NCBI RefSeq assembly: GCF_020966755.1 | Contig: NZ_JAJKFT010000001.1 | Span: forward strand, 1-64,000 | Length of the DNA stretch: 64,000 nt | Reading direction: 5' to 3' | From: Blastopirellula sediminis | GTDB taxonomy: Bacteria > Planctomycetota > Planctomycetia > Pirellulales > Pirellulaceae | Shown here: piece after piece, positions 27,562 through 36,539 of the stretch | Layout: the number at the start of each line of letters is the position of its first letter | Position numbering within the stretch: the stretch's first letter is position 1 | Made by a program: the position numbers and the translations under genes | Notes under the pieces: generated by a model | Databases searched by the model: none | What the model was told of the DNA's origin: nothing | What the model saw: only the letters and a program-made list of their open reading frames with translations

Positions 27562-27657
27562 CTAACTACATACTTCGCGGATCAAACTAGCGATGTCGTC
27601 CTCGATGCCTAAGACTCCCAGTGAAAAAAGTTCTAGCGGTGTCTTGTCACCCCGACT
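27562..27657 (-). pseudogene. Displaced C-terminus of the serine recombinase
   Basis: Read on the minus strand from the att core, the frame is SRGDKTPLELFSLGVLG then IEDDIASLIREVCS and stop. The residues SRGD are encoded by the same core bases that end the remnant at 21425. The continuation KTPLELF..GV is, from memory, how intact planctomycete serine recombinases end. Joining the two element ends through the core restores one continuous frame. The frame upstream of the core is chromosomal sequence. Confidence 0.65.
27642..27657 (+). other. attR (right element end)
   Basis: Right copy of the 16-bp direct repeat, with one mismatch (T for C at the third base). Immediately after it, CTTGCC (27656-27661) and GGCAAG (27665-27670) form a small hairpin that would have followed tRNA-Pro before integration. 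Confidence 0.7.
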
Positions 27658-27687
27658 TGCCTTCGGCAAGTAGAGAGTAGAGGGGAG

Positions 27688-27792
27688 AAAGTAGAGCAGT
27701 AGAGGGAGCAGGTATCGGCTGAAACGCCGTGGTCGCCCCCAAATCCTGCCGCTCACCTTTCTCCCTCTCTACTCGGTCTACTGCTCTACTTT
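27688..27792. repeat. Long inverted repeat
   Basis: Arms AAAGTAGAGCAGTAGA (27688-27703) and TCTACTGCTCTACTTT (27777-27792) are perfect complements. Outside and inside them, further GTAGAG/CTCTAC and GGGAG/CTCCC blocks pair imperfectly, so the structure spans about 27670-27800. The left arm is itself built of repeated AGTAGAG units. No T tail, so not a classical terminator. It lies just outside attR. Confidence 0.75.
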
Positions 27793-27952
27793 CTACTCAC
27801 TTCTTCAGAGTAGTGACGCGAGGATCTAGCTTGGCGATCTCGCGTCTGCCGGAAGGCGATCGATTTCGCGGATGAGATTGGTAAGCTGTTTGCTTGCGAC
27901 GATCCGTCCACGCGATTTGAACTCTAGGTCTCTCCAGCGGTTAGATTTCGCC

Positions 27953-28396
27953 ATGCCTTACGATCTGAAACCTCTTTACCTAAATCCCCCTTCGCATCGG
28001 CTCATCGTTCCGTATGCGAATCCACATTACCCGGTCGTGTTTATTGCCCGCTGGCCGAAGGGAGTCTTCGCGTCGCACGGCGAGTTCATTCGCTTCTACG
28101 AGGCCTACGATTCCGCTATGCAGGGATATCTTCAGGGGATGCCCGAAGAGGCATTGGAGGATTGGTTTGTTCCCCATGAATCTCTCGATTTTTCCCAGCC
28201 AGCGGTGGAGGTATTACCGGAGAGAACGGAGGATGCCGTGGTGTGGATGGAGCGGAATTTTCCGTTCGTCCAATTGCCTTGGTTGAAGCCAGGCGATCAC
28301 TCCGAGATTCTGGACGAAGATCAAGGGAAATTTGGTTCGCTAACGGCCTATGGAAACGGGGGATATCTATACGTGTTTGTCGCGGACGAGCTTTGA
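27953..28396 (+). CDS. Hypothetical protein
   Basis: 147 residues, acidic and rich in aromatics and proline (RLIVPYANPHYPVVFIARWPK, FIRFYEAYDSAMQGYL, ALEDWFVPHESLDF, FVQLPWLKPGDH). No signal peptide or membrane segment. I do not recognise a family. The ATG at 27953 is chosen because codon composition becomes coding-like there; the frame opens 27 codons earlier. It lies 300 bases outside the right end of the tRNA-Pro element, alone and convergent with the cyclase-fold gene. Confidence 0.6.
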   Translation: MPYDLKPLYLNPPSHRLIVPYANPHYPVVFIARWPKGVFASHGEFIRFYEAYDSAMQGYLQGMPEEALEDWFVPHESLDFSQPAVEVLPERTEDAVVWMERNFPFVQLPWLKPGDHSEILDEDQGKFGSLTAYGNGGYLYVFVADEL

Positions 28397-28605
28397 ACAT
28401 CCCCTGCGATGTAAGTTGTGAAGATGCTGGCTGGCCTGAAAAGCTGCTTACAAGATAGCAAGGTATGCAGAGAAAATAGCGCACGAGAAGGAGCAGTTCT
28501 CGGCGTAAACATCGTCGTAGTTAACGAAAAATGCGAGCACCTTTCTCTCGCTCCGCTCGGTCAACTTGCTCTCTTGTTGTCCACCCCCATTGGAAAACGC
28601 CACGC

Positions 28606-29601
28606 TCAATTCGTCGGTTGCGTGCGGGCCAGACCAATCACGGCCCATGCCGTGCCCCAGTAGGTGGAAGTATCCTTCACCTTTCCATTGGCCCGTTTCA
28701 ACGTACTGGGGACGATCCAGGAACCGTCCTCTTTCTGGGTGTCGAGCAGGAATTGTCGCGCACTCTCAACGGCGGCGTCCGCTTCCTGGCGATCGTGGCT
28801 CAAGGCGAACAGCACGATGCCCGTACCAAGGGCGTCGCTGGGCTTCTCTACCAACCAACCCCAGCCTCCATCTTCGCGCTGTTTCGACAAGAGTTCCTGC
28901 TTCAGTTCGGTCGCTGTTTCCAGGGAGCCGAAACGCTGTTCGAACATCATGCGTAGGGCCCACCATTCGCTGCTTTGGCCGGGTTGCGCTTCCTGCAAGT
29001 ATTTCTTGGCGGCGTCGAGCTTCTCATTCCAATTCGGAAGTTCGCCGGATCGAGGATGAAGTGCTAGCAACGTCCACATGGTGCTGACTTCATTCGTTTC
29101 GCGTTCTGGTCGATTCTGGAGGGGAAGTTGTCCGCAGGCGGTCCAGGAACCGTCCTCTTGTTGACGCGTGGCGAGCGCCGTTTCAAACGTCTCGACCCAC
29201 TCCGCAGGAGAGTCATCGGCTTCGTTGGCGGCGTAGTTGCGGCCGAGCAGAAGTTGATACATCGTGTCGATGTTTCCGGACTTGGCCTGCTCCTGTTTGG
29301 TTTCGTCGCGGTTCTTAGACGCCGACCAGTTTTGCCAATCTGTGGACCAGGCGATCGTTTCGTTCAGCTTCTTAAGATCGACCTCGGCGCCGGCGCGATG
29401 GGCTTCGTTCAAGCTCCACACCATGAAAGGAACCTGATGGCAGGAGGCGCACTTGCGGTTATCGATCCAGGCTTGCCCTTCGCGCTCGAGGAACGGCACG
29501 CTTCGCGTAACGGCGTCTCGGACCGATTCCGCAGGAGCTTCGCTGGGCGAGTCGGCGGAGGGCGCCGCGACAAGTAGTGAAACGACGATCAACAAGTTCA
29601 C
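28606..29601 (-). CDS. Exported cyclase-fold (squalene cyclase-like) protein with CxxCH motif
   Basis: 331 residues from a GTG at 29601 with GGAG 7 bases upstream; this start gives a signal peptide (NLLIVVSLLVAAPSA). The mature protein has repeated QxDGSW/GW motifs (RQQEDGSWTACGQ, KQREDGGWGWL, QKEDGSWIVPS) and helical pairs typical of the alpha/alpha toroid of squalene-hopene cyclases and prenyltransferases. The cyclase DxDD acid motif is not seen. Near the N-terminus RKCASCHQVPF carries a CxxCH haem-binding motif. So it is probably not a terpene cyclase but a periplasmic toroid protein that may bind haem. Confidence 0.8.
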   Translation of the reverse strand: MNLLIVVSLLVAAPSADSPSEAPAESVRDAVTRSVPFLEREGQAWIDNRKCASCHQVPFMVWSLNEAHRAGAEVDLKKLNETIAWSTDWQNWSASKNRDETKQEQAKSGNIDTMYQLLLGRNYAANEADDSPAEWVETFETALATRQQEDGSWTACGQLPLQNRPERETNEVSTMWTLLALHPRSGELPNWNEKLDAAKKYLQEAQPGQSSEWWALRMMFEQRFGSLETATELKQELLSKQREDGGWGWLVEKPSDALGTGIVLFALSHDRQEADAAVESARQFLLDTQKEDGSWIVPSTLKRANGKVKDTSTYWGTAWAVIGLARTQPTN

Positions 29602-29751
29602 AACTCGACTCCAGGAAGGAGGGATGAGGGGAGGGATTTCGCGCGAAGAGCTTTCGCCATTCTCGCTCAAGAAGACGCACTTTCCCAGAAAAGATTTCGC
29701 ATTTCGGCAGGGCGACTTCCTTCTGAGGCGTCACCCCACCGAGGTCGGGGG

Positions 29752-30885
29752 CTAGATTTCCTGGAGCGCCCGAACCAGCGTTTCAATGTGATCTTGCCGG
29801 GTGTAGGCGTGGGTCGAGACGCGGACGAAGATTCGATCTTTCCAGCGAACGACCGGCGCCTCGATTCGGTATTCGTCGTAGAGCCGAGACTTAAGCATGT
29901 CGGCATCGACGTATTTGGCGGTAACGTCAATCAGTCCCATCTGACGGAAGAACGAGTCAGGGTGAACGCGTTCGATTCCCTCGATCTCGGCAGCCATCGC
30001 GACGGCCGCTCGCGCCAAGTCTTGCGAACGGTGGCGAACTTCGTCCGTCATGGTTTTCTTTTGCCAGGCGATCGCGGCGGGGACGGCCAGATAGGCGGCC
30101 GGGTCATAGGTCCCGAGCCACTCGTGATGCTCGAGGAATTCGTTTTCGCGATGAAACGTTTTATTGGGGCCCCAACCCCAGCCGACGACCAGCGGTTCGA
30201 CCAGCGATTGTCTGTCTTCGCGGACGTAGAAGATGCCGGAGCCTTTCGGGGCGCACAACCACTTGTGGCAGGTCGCGGTGTAGAAGTCGGCCCCGAGATC
30301 TCCCAGGTGAACGTCGATCTGCCCCGGCGCGTGAGCCCCGTCGACCATGGTGAGAATGCCTGCCTCCTTGGCGCGCTGGCAGATCTGGGCGACCGGCAGC
30401 GTCAACGCCGTGGGCGAGGTGATTTGGCTGATGAAGATCAGCTTCGTGTGTTCGGTGACTCCTTGCCAGAACGTGTCGACGATCGCTTCGTTCGACTCGA
30501 CCGGTAAAGGAATCGCCTGCTCGACGACGCGAAAGCCTTTCTGCTGTGCGGCGAATTGAAACGCGAAACGGCAGGCCCCATATTCGTGGTCGGTCATCAA
30601 AACTTCGTCGCCGGGTCCCATCGGGAGCGACCGCGCGATTTCGTTCGCCGCGAACGTCGGATTGGGGACGAAGACGATTTCGGTCGGGCGAGCCCCCAGA
30701 TAGTGGGCGACCTGCAGCCGAGCGTCGGCGAGCAGCCCGGGGAGTTCTCGCTGCAAAAACCGAACAGGCTGCCGTTCCAGCTCTCTTTGCCAACGCTGGT
30801 ACTCGTCGAACACCTGCCGTGGACAGGCTCCAAACGAACCGTGATTCAGGAAGACGACGTCAGGATCAAGGAGGAAGTCAGGCAT
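29752..30885 (-). CDS. Class V PLP-dependent aminotransferase (isopenicillin N epimerase-like)
   Basis: 377 residues. It begins VVFLNHGSFGACPRQVFDEYQ, the typical opening of the CefD-like group. VPNPTFAANEIA, MTDHEYGACR, FISQITSPTALTLPV, VDGAHAPGQIDVHLGDLGADFYTATCHKWLCAPKGSGIFYV include the Asp and His of the cofactor site and the Schiff-base Lys in HKWL. Members act as epimerases, desulfurases or lyases on amino acids; the substrate cannot be told from sequence. Monocistronic; the upstream gap holds an inverted repeat. Confidence 0.9.
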   Translation of the reverse strand: MPDFLLDPDVVFLNHGSFGACPRQVFDEYQRWQRELERQPVRFLQRELPGLLADARLQVAHYLGARPTEIVFVPNPTFAANEIARSLPMGPGDEVLMTDHEYGACRFAFQFAAQQKGFRVVEQAIPLPVESNEAIVDTFWQGVTEHTKLIFISQITSPTALTLPVAQICQRAKEAGILTMVDGAHAPGQIDVHLGDLGADFYTATCHKWLCAPKGSGIFYVREDRQSLVEPLVVGWGWGPNKTFHRENEFLEHHEWLGTYDPAAYLAVPAAIAWQKKTMTDEVRHRSQDLARAAVAMAAEIEGIERVHPDSFFRQMGLIDVTAKYVDADMLKSRLYDEYRIEAPVVRWKDRIFVRVSTHAYTRQDHIETLVRALQEI

Positions 30886-30897
30886 AAAAAGGTCGCC

Positions 30898-30940
30898 GCT
30901 GATTCAAGGTCACCTAGCACTGGGAACTTATTGAATCAGC
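30898..30940. repeat. Inverted repeat upstream of the PLP enzyme gene
   Basis: Perfect 10-bp arms GCTGATTCAA (30898-30907) and TTGAATCAGC (30931-30940) with a 23-base spacer, 13 bases upstream of the minus-strand start at 30885. It may be an operator or an RNA hairpin in the leader. The rest of the gap to 31370 holds no gene I can support; a TATAAT box at 31160-31165 may serve the kinase gene. Confidence 0.55.
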
Positions 30941-31370
30941 TCTTGTCGCCTGCGGGGAGAGGGGCCGAGGTAGAAGAAACTTGGGTTTCCCTGTCAGTTT
31001 TTCTTGACCAGATTTAGTTCCACCCCAATCCACTCTCTGCTTTGCGTCGGGCGCTGTTGCGCAAACTAAAATCGACGGAGAAGTGCCATGGAAATCGCAC
31101 TGAGGGATCTGGGCTCCGGCGGGAAGAGTTTCACGCTTTTTTGCAGCTCAATGCTGCACTATAATCCGAAGCGATAGCTTTCTCTCGACGCGGATGGTCA
31201 GGGAGAGTGCTTGTCGTGCACAACCCTCCACTTTTTCATTCGCTGGTTCCAGCGCATTCGAGACGCCGTACGCCAGCATTGACTTCGCTGGGAAGTTCCT
31301 CGCAGCACGACTGTTGGGGAACGTAAACTCGAAGTCATTCGGGGCGCTGGGGCGGAAGGACTTGATTGAC

Positions 31371-34292
31371 GTGAGCGACGCAAGCCTTCCCTCCTCGAAC
31401 GATCGCCCCGAGCCGCCGGATCGGCAGGTGGAGGTCCTCTGCCAGGCATTTGCCGAACGCTGGCTCGCCGGTCAGCAGCCTGATATCGCCGAATACCTCG
31501 CTCAGGTAGGGGATGAACAACGCAAGACGCTGCTGATCGCGCTGCTCGAGATTGACGTCAAGAATCGTCGCCAGCGAAATGAGCAGCCCCAATATGAGTC
31601 GATCGTACTGCACTATCCGGAACTCCGCGGCGAGGTCGGCTTGGCGCTGTTTGATCTGATGGAGCAGACGGTCGCTCCCAAGAGCGAAGTCGCCGAGACC
31701 ATGCCGGTAGGCGCCTCGTACGCCAGTAAACTCGCTAGTCAGCCGCTGTTGGCGAGCGGAACGCAGTTTGGCAAATATGAGCTGCTGAACGTGATCGCGC
31801 GCGGCGGGATGGGGGTCGTCTTTCGGGCTCGCCAGATTGACGCCAATCGGATCGTCGCCCTCAAGATGATCCTCAGCGGGCAACTGGCGGGACAGGAGGA
31901 GATCCAACGTTTCAAAACGGAAGCGGAAGCGGCCGCTCGACTCGATCATCCCAACATCGTGCCGATTTTCGACGTCGGCCAGCATGATGGCCATCACTAT
32001 TTCACGATGGCTTTCATCCAAGGTCAAAGCTTGTATCAACGGATGCGGAGCTCGACCTTCAGCGCCAGAGGGGCGTCGGAAATCGTCCGCACGCTCGCGT
32101 CGGCGATTGAATACGCGCATAGCAAAGGGATCATTCATCGCGACCTTAAGCCGGCCAATATCTTGCTCGATGAAGAGGGGAACCCCCGCATCACCGACTT
32201 CGGCCTGTCGAAGGTACTGGATGGTCGTTCGGAGCTGACCGGAACGGGGCAGCTGCTCGGTACGCCGGCCTATATGTCGCCGGAGCAGGCTTCCGGTAAT
32301 ATGTCGCAGGTCGGTCCTCTCTCCGACGTCTATTCTTTGGGGGCGATTCTGTACGAACTCATTGCCGCTCGCGTCCCGTTCAGCTCAGACAACGTTGTCG
32401 GCCTGTTGTCGCAGATTTGTACGCAAGAGGCTCCGCCGCTGCGGTCTGTATCGCGGATGGTCGACGCCGACATCGAAACGATCTGCATCAAGTGCTTGGA
32501 CAAGACCCCTGAACGTCGCTATGCATCGGCCGGTGCACTGGCGGAGGATCTGGGACGTTACCTCCGCGGCGAGCCAATCCTGGCGCGGCGCATCACCCGC
32601 AGTCAAAGATTCGCTCGGTGGTGCAAGCGGCGTCCGATGATCGCGACCCTTTCGGCGGGGCTCGCCGCTTCGCTTTTGATTTTCGGCACGTCGACAATCT
32701 ACTTTGCGGCGACGACGAGACAGCAGGGAACGCTCGTCGCAGTTGAACGCGAGCAGGCGACCGAGATGTTGGACGTCGCCCGCCTGGCCGTCAACGAGAT
32801 GGCGGAGCAGGCCAAGTTGTTGGCCGATGTGCCGAGAGCCGAAATGCGACGGCAAGAATTGCTCGCCAAAGCGACGGAGTTCTACACTCGGTTTTTGCAA
32901 CAGCGTCCCAACGACAGCGGGCTGCGTCATCAGACGGCCGTGCTGCACCAGTCAATGGGGAACCTCTTCCGGCAGCTCGGCGAATTTGATTCTTCCAAGC
33001 AAGCGTTTGAAACGTCGATCCAGTTGCTTTCTGACCTGGCGACTGAAGAGCCGCAGGATCCCAAGCACCAGCAACAACTTGCGGAGAGCTACATATGGCT
33101 CTCCGTCTTGTTGAAATCGCGGGATATCGAGCAGGCGCTCAATTCGGTGAATCAGGCGGTCTCGATCCAGGAAGACGCGTCGTCCAAGCCAAGCGGCAAC
33201 GAGAGCGACGAATATGGGCTGGCCCGCGCTCTCTACAACCGAGGAATGTTGCTCGACGAACATGGGGAAACGGCTGCGGCCGAAAAGGACTATCGCGCTG
33301 CGATCGAAAAGCTGCTGCGTCTGGTCGATAGCGACGCGTCAGGCGAGCATGATGAGTTTCGGCTCGACTTGGGGAGGACGCTGAATAACTATGGCAACCT
33401 GCTGAAGAAGCAGGGGAAATTGGAAGATGCCCGCGATCGGATTTCCGAGGCGGTCGAGTTGCATTCGAGCCGCGAGCTAAGCCCGGAAGAACGGGAAGAT
33501 CTCGCCATCTTTCAGAACAACCTTTCCAATACCTTGGCGTCGCTCAGTGACTTGCCGGCGGCCGTTAAAGCGAATGAAGGTGCGGCCGCATTGCTGGAAA
33601 GCCTGGTAAGTCAGTTCCCGCGTTACGTGCATCTGAAGAGCGAGCTGGCGAACACGCTGAATAGCCGCGGAGCGCTCGCCGGACGACAGAAAGATCTCAA
33701 GCAAGCGGCCCTCTATTTTGAACGCTCCGAAACGATCTTGTCAGAGCTGGCGAATGAATACCCTGGCCATGCTGGATATTCTCATCGTCTAGGGAACGCG
33801 AAGTACAATCGCGCTTTGGTAGCGCATCTGCAGGGAGAAACGGAAGGAGTCGACAAGCTTCTGAAGGAAGCGATCGAGATTCATACGCGAGCTTACGCAT
33901 CAAATGCCCAGAATGACGAGTTCGCCAAGAGCCTGGAAAAGGACTACGCGCTGGCGATCAAGTCGTTTCAGGCGTCCCGCGACGTTCCCAGAATGGGTCA
34001 GACCATCGAAGCGTATCTCCAGGCGTTTCCGAATGATTCCGCTGCTCGAATGCAGGCCGCCAAGTGGTACGCGAGCGGCTATTCGTTGGCGCAAGAAGGG
34101 GATGCGACGTCGTCGGCCGATTCGCTGGGGCAAAACGCCGTAACGCAACTGCGCAAGGCGATGGAGCTAGGGGAACCGCTCACTTCGCTCCAATCAGAGG
34201 AGAAACTGGCCGACGAGTTTCTTCCCCTACAGCAGCGAGCCGACTTTCAGCAGCTGCTGGAGCAGTGGAAGTCGAAAAGCAAGGCATCGTAA
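31371..34292 (+). CDS. Membrane-anchored Ser/Thr protein kinase with TPR-like repeats
   Basis: 973 residues from a GTG at 31371, chosen for GGAAGGA about 10 bases upstream; the frame opens 59 codons earlier without a ribosome-binding site. N-terminal region with CQAFAERWLAGQQPDIAEYL, common before planctomycete kinases. Kinase domain at about 137-400: ARGGMG loop (144-148), Lys in VALKMI (165), HRDLKPANI (256-264), DFG (276-278), GTPAYMSPEQ. One membrane segment at about 423-447. The outer part is a long helical array with TPR-type units (GMLLDEHGETAAAEKDYRAAIEKL; NNYGNLLKKQGKLEDARDRISEA). It phosphorylates unknown targets in response to signals outside the cytoplasm. Confidence 0.92.
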   Translation: MSDASLPSSNDRPEPPDRQVEVLCQAFAERWLAGQQPDIAEYLAQVGDEQRKTLLIALLEIDVKNRRQRNEQPQYESIVLHYPELRGEVGLALFDLMEQTVAPKSEVAETMPVGASYASKLASQPLLASGTQFGKYELLNVIARGGMGVVFRARQIDANRIVALKMILSGQLAGQEEIQRFKTEAEAAARLDHPNIVPIFDVGQHDGHHYFTMAFIQGQSLYQRMRSSTFSARGASEIVRTLASAIEYAHSKGIIHRDLKPANILLDEEGNPRITDFGLSKVLDGRSELTGTGQLLGTPAYMSPEQASGNMSQVGPLSDVYSLGAILYELIAARVPFSSDNVVGLLSQICTQEAPPLRSVSRMVDADIETICIKCLDKTPERRYASAGALAEDLGRYLRGEPILARRITRSQRFARWCKRRPMIATLSAGLAASLLIFGTSTIYFAATTRQQGTLVAVEREQATEMLDVARLAVNEMAEQAKLLADVPRAEMRRQELLAKATEFYTRFLQQRPNDSGLRHQTAVLHQSMGNLFRQLGEFDSSKQAFETSIQLLSDLATEEPQDPKHQQQLAESYIWLSVLLKSRDIEQALNSVNQAVSIQEDASSKPSGNESDEYGLARALYNRGMLLDEHGETAAAEKDYRAAIEKLLRLVDSDASGEHDEFRLDLGRTLNNYGNLLKKQGKLEDARDRISEAVELHSSRELSPEEREDLAIFQNNLSNTLASLSDLPAAVKANEGAAALLESLVSQFPRYVHLKSELANTLNSRGALAGRQKDLKQAALYFERSETILSELANEYPGHAGYSHRLGNAKYNRALVAHLQGETEGVDKLLKEAIEIHTRAYASNAQNDEFAKSLEKDYALAIKSFQASRDVPRMGQTIEAYLQAFPNDSAARMQAAKWYASGYSLAQEGDATSSADSLGQNAVTQLRKAMELGEPLTSLQSEEKLADEFLPLQQRADFQQLLEQWKSKSKAS

Positions 34293-34304
34293 CGTCTGCC
34301 CCGC

Positions 34305-35237
34305 TTAGAAGCGAATCGCGTATTCCGCTCGGATGATGTCGTGATACCAAACGTCGCCGGTAAAAGCACGGCCGTAGCCGACGTAGACGCTGTGGCAAGA
34401 CTGCGTATAGCGGAGGCCAAATTTTCCGTTAATGATCGTGTCTCCGTCGACGTCGATGATCGTCGCCATGGTGGGAGTCGCCGGAACCGTCGCCAGGCCG
34501 TCGAGGATCGACCAGCCGACGAACTCGGCGACCGCCGTTAGTTTTTTCGACTCGCATCCGCACGGCGAAACGCATTGATAGAGGTCATGCCCTACGCCGA
34601 CTCCGTAGCGAAGTACCGGACCGGCGAAGTGACCTTGCGGAACCACGGTCGAATCGAGCGGGACCCAAACGCGGAATTCGCTTTCCAGCATCGTCCTGTC
34701 GCTCAAGCGGCGAGCGTACAGGAGCGCCGGTTCGATCGAGGCATGGTTGGTTCCGAGACGCCGCGAAGCGTCGCCGGTTGGCGTATAAACGCGAATTTGC
34801 CCGGTCAGCATATCAGCGTCGCTTTCGAGCAGAATCCCTTTGATGCCGACCTGTAGGTCGCTGAAGCCGGACGTGTTCGCCGCGATTTCGGGATTGACCA
34901 TGCGGACCGGCGCATCGACGAAGAGGGAAACGTTGGAAGCGACGGCCAATTCCAGGTAGGTCCAAAACTCTTGATAGTCGACTTGAGGTTCGGCCGGAGA
35001 GATGGGGCTGCCGGTCGCCGCCGTCGATGCGCGATAGAAGAATTCGGCGCGATCGGGCGTCGGGTTATCGTAGGCCGAGTCGAAGCGGAAGCGGATCTTC
35101 GAGCCAACGAACGCCGAATCGATATAGCCGACATTCGTATCGGACGTCGAGAATTCCTGGGCGGCGGCGAAGCTCGCCAACGATAGCACCGCAAGCATCG
35201 GCGTCAGCCAGCAAGTGGTCCAAGTCCGTTTCGTCAT
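34305..35237 (-). CDS. Predicted outer-membrane beta-barrel protein
   Basis: 310 residues. The ATG at 35237 starts a signal peptide (KRTWTTCWLTPMLAVLSLASFAAA). The mature part alternates polar and aromatic residues over many short strands (IRFRFDSAY, TYLELAVASNVSLFVDAPVRMV, LTGQIRVYTPTGDASRRLGTNHASIEPALLYARRLSD, FGLRYTQSCHSVYVGYGRAF) and ends in Phe (AEYAIRF), as outer-membrane barrels do. No specific family recognised; it resembles MetA-pathway/transporter-type barrels of about 300 residues. Ends 13 bases from the convergent kinase gene. Confidence 0.75.
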   Translation of the reverse strand: MTKRTWTTCWLTPMLAVLSLASFAAAQEFSTSDTNVGYIDSAFVGSKIRFRFDSAYDNPTPDRAEFFYRASTAATGSPISPAEPQVDYQEFWTYLELAVASNVSLFVDAPVRMVNPEIAANTSGFSDLQVGIKGILLESDADMLTGQIRVYTPTGDASRRLGTNHASIEPALLYARRLSDRTMLESEFRVWVPLDSTVVPQGHFAGPVLRYGVGVGHDLYQCVSPCGCESKKLTAVAEFVGWSILDGLATVPATPTMATIIDVDGDTIINGKFGLRYTQSCHSVYVGYGRAFTGDVWYHDIIRAEYAIRF

Positions 35238-35438
35238 GCAAAGCTCATCGCTTAAAGGAATATGTCGCCAACCCCTCCTAATTCGGAGCATTGGTTCCAT
35301 CGACCTCGCTGCAAGCGAGACTTGAGTGAAGAGCCGTATTCCAAGCGGGTGCGCCGTTAAGGCTTACGCCAAGAACGCATTGTGAAGCGTCGCACGGCGA
35401 TCGTCGTTGCGACTGGCGGAAGCTAGCTATCGCAGCCT

Positions 35439-36539
35439 TTAAGAATCGCGATCCGCAGCGATCCGCTCGGAAACCAATTGTCGGGGATGCGGAGTCACCG
35501 CGCGACCGGGGAGTGAGGTCAGCACCACGCAGATCGTTTCCGTGGCGGGATCGGCCCACGCGATTGTTCCGGTCGAGCCTGTGTGACCAAACGTTTCGTT
35601 CGAACAACCAGGTCCGCCCAACAGCGGATCGACGTCAAAGCCGAGACCGCGCGGCTTGATCCCGGAAGGGTTCTGGTTGGTACGCATCAGTTTGGCCGTC
35701 TCCGGTTTCAGAACCGTCCCGGAGAGGTGCAGAAACTCGGACAAGAACGCGGCGACGTCTGGCGCCGAGCAATGAGTCGTGCCCCAGGGCGCTCCCAGCT
35801 TGCGCCAGTAGAGACTGTTCCAGTCCCAGTTCTTCGCCGAGGGATCGCCGCTGCCGGCTTCCGGCGCGGCAAATTCGGTCTGGCTGGGCACCATATCGTC
35901 GAGCTTGAATCGTCCCAGGCCTTGCGCGGAATGCGTCATCTTTAATGGCTGAAAGACCGTCTCGTCGACCAGCGAAAGAATGTCTTTGCCCGTAATCTTC
36001 TCGGCGACGTGCGTCGCGAGCAGAATGCCCATGCTCGAGTATTGGTATTTCGAACCGGGAGCGAACGCTAAGGGCTCTTGCTCCGCATGTTTGACGAAGG
36101 TCGCCAAACTTGCATGGTCGCGGCGCAGCTTTGCGTTGTCCGCTACTTGATCGGGCAAGCCTGAGGTGTGGGTCAGGACATGTTGGAAAGTAACGTCTTC
36201 TCGCCCCTGGCCGGTAAACTCTGGCAGGAATTTGCGTAGAGGATCGTCGAGCTTGAATTCCTGCTGATCGAACAGCCTCATTAGCGCGGCGACGCAAATC
36301 GGCTTCGAGATCGAGCCGAGGAGAAACATCGAGTCGGGCGTCGTGCCAGCGCCGTAGGCGCGAGTCACAGCGTTGCCGCGTTTTACCACATGCAACGTCG
36401 CGGCCTTCACCTGACCGCTGGCGGTCGCTTCCGTCAGAATCTTGTCCGCTTCTTCGAGTCCATTTGGCTTTTCAGCTGCGAACAGACGTCCGCTTAGTCC
36501 CATGAATAGGCTCCACTTGAGAATCTGACGGCGATGCAT
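35439..36539 (-). CDS. Secreted serine hydrolase, class C beta-lactamase fold
   Basis: 366 residues beginning HRRQILKWSLFMGLSGRLFAAE, a twin-arginine-like or Sec signal peptide. The active-site motif SxxK is in FLLGSISKP, the YxN position reads YSS in YQYSSMG, and the KTG-equivalent is HTG in FGHTGSTGT. This pattern fits esterases and D-aminopeptidases of the class C beta-lactamase superfamily rather than true beta-lactamases. Acts outside the cytoplasm on an unknown ester or peptide. The frame is open 77 codons further upstream, but that part has no signal-like start. Monocistronic. Confidence 0.88.
   Translation of the reverse strand: MHRRQILKWSLFMGLSGRLFAAEKPNGLEEADKILTEATASGQVKAATLHVVKRGNAVTRAYGAGTTPDSMFLLGSISKPICVAALMRLFDQQEFKLDDPLRKFLPEFTGQGREDVTFQHVLTHTSGLPDQVADNAKLRRDHASLATFVKHAEQEPLAFAPGSKYQYSSMGILLATHVAEKITGKDILSLVDETVFQPLKMTHSAQGLGRFKLDDMVPSQTEFAAPEAGSGDPSAKNWDWNSLYWRKLGAPWGTTHCSAPDVAAFLSEFLHLSGTVLKPETAKLMRTNQNPSGIKPRGLGFDVDPLLGGPGCSNETFGHTGSTGTIAWADPATETICVVLTSLPGRAVTPHPRQLVSERIAADRDS

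Larger units (their letters stand above)
21411..27657. mobile_element. Integrated element in the 3' end of tRNA-Pro
   Basis: About 6.2 kb bounded by a direct repeat: TCCTGTCACCCCGACT (21411-21426, inside and just past tRNA-Pro) and TCTTGTCACCCCGACT (27642-27657), 15 of 16 identical. The interior is visibly more AT-rich than its surroundings. At the left boundary lies the C-terminal half of a serine recombinase; the last codons of the same frame lie at the right boundary. Cargo: acetyltransferase, DHA2 pump, Tat-exported alcohol dehydrogenase, secreted hydrolase and AraC regulator. The catalytic half of the recombinase is missing, so the element should not excise by itself. Confidence 0.8.
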
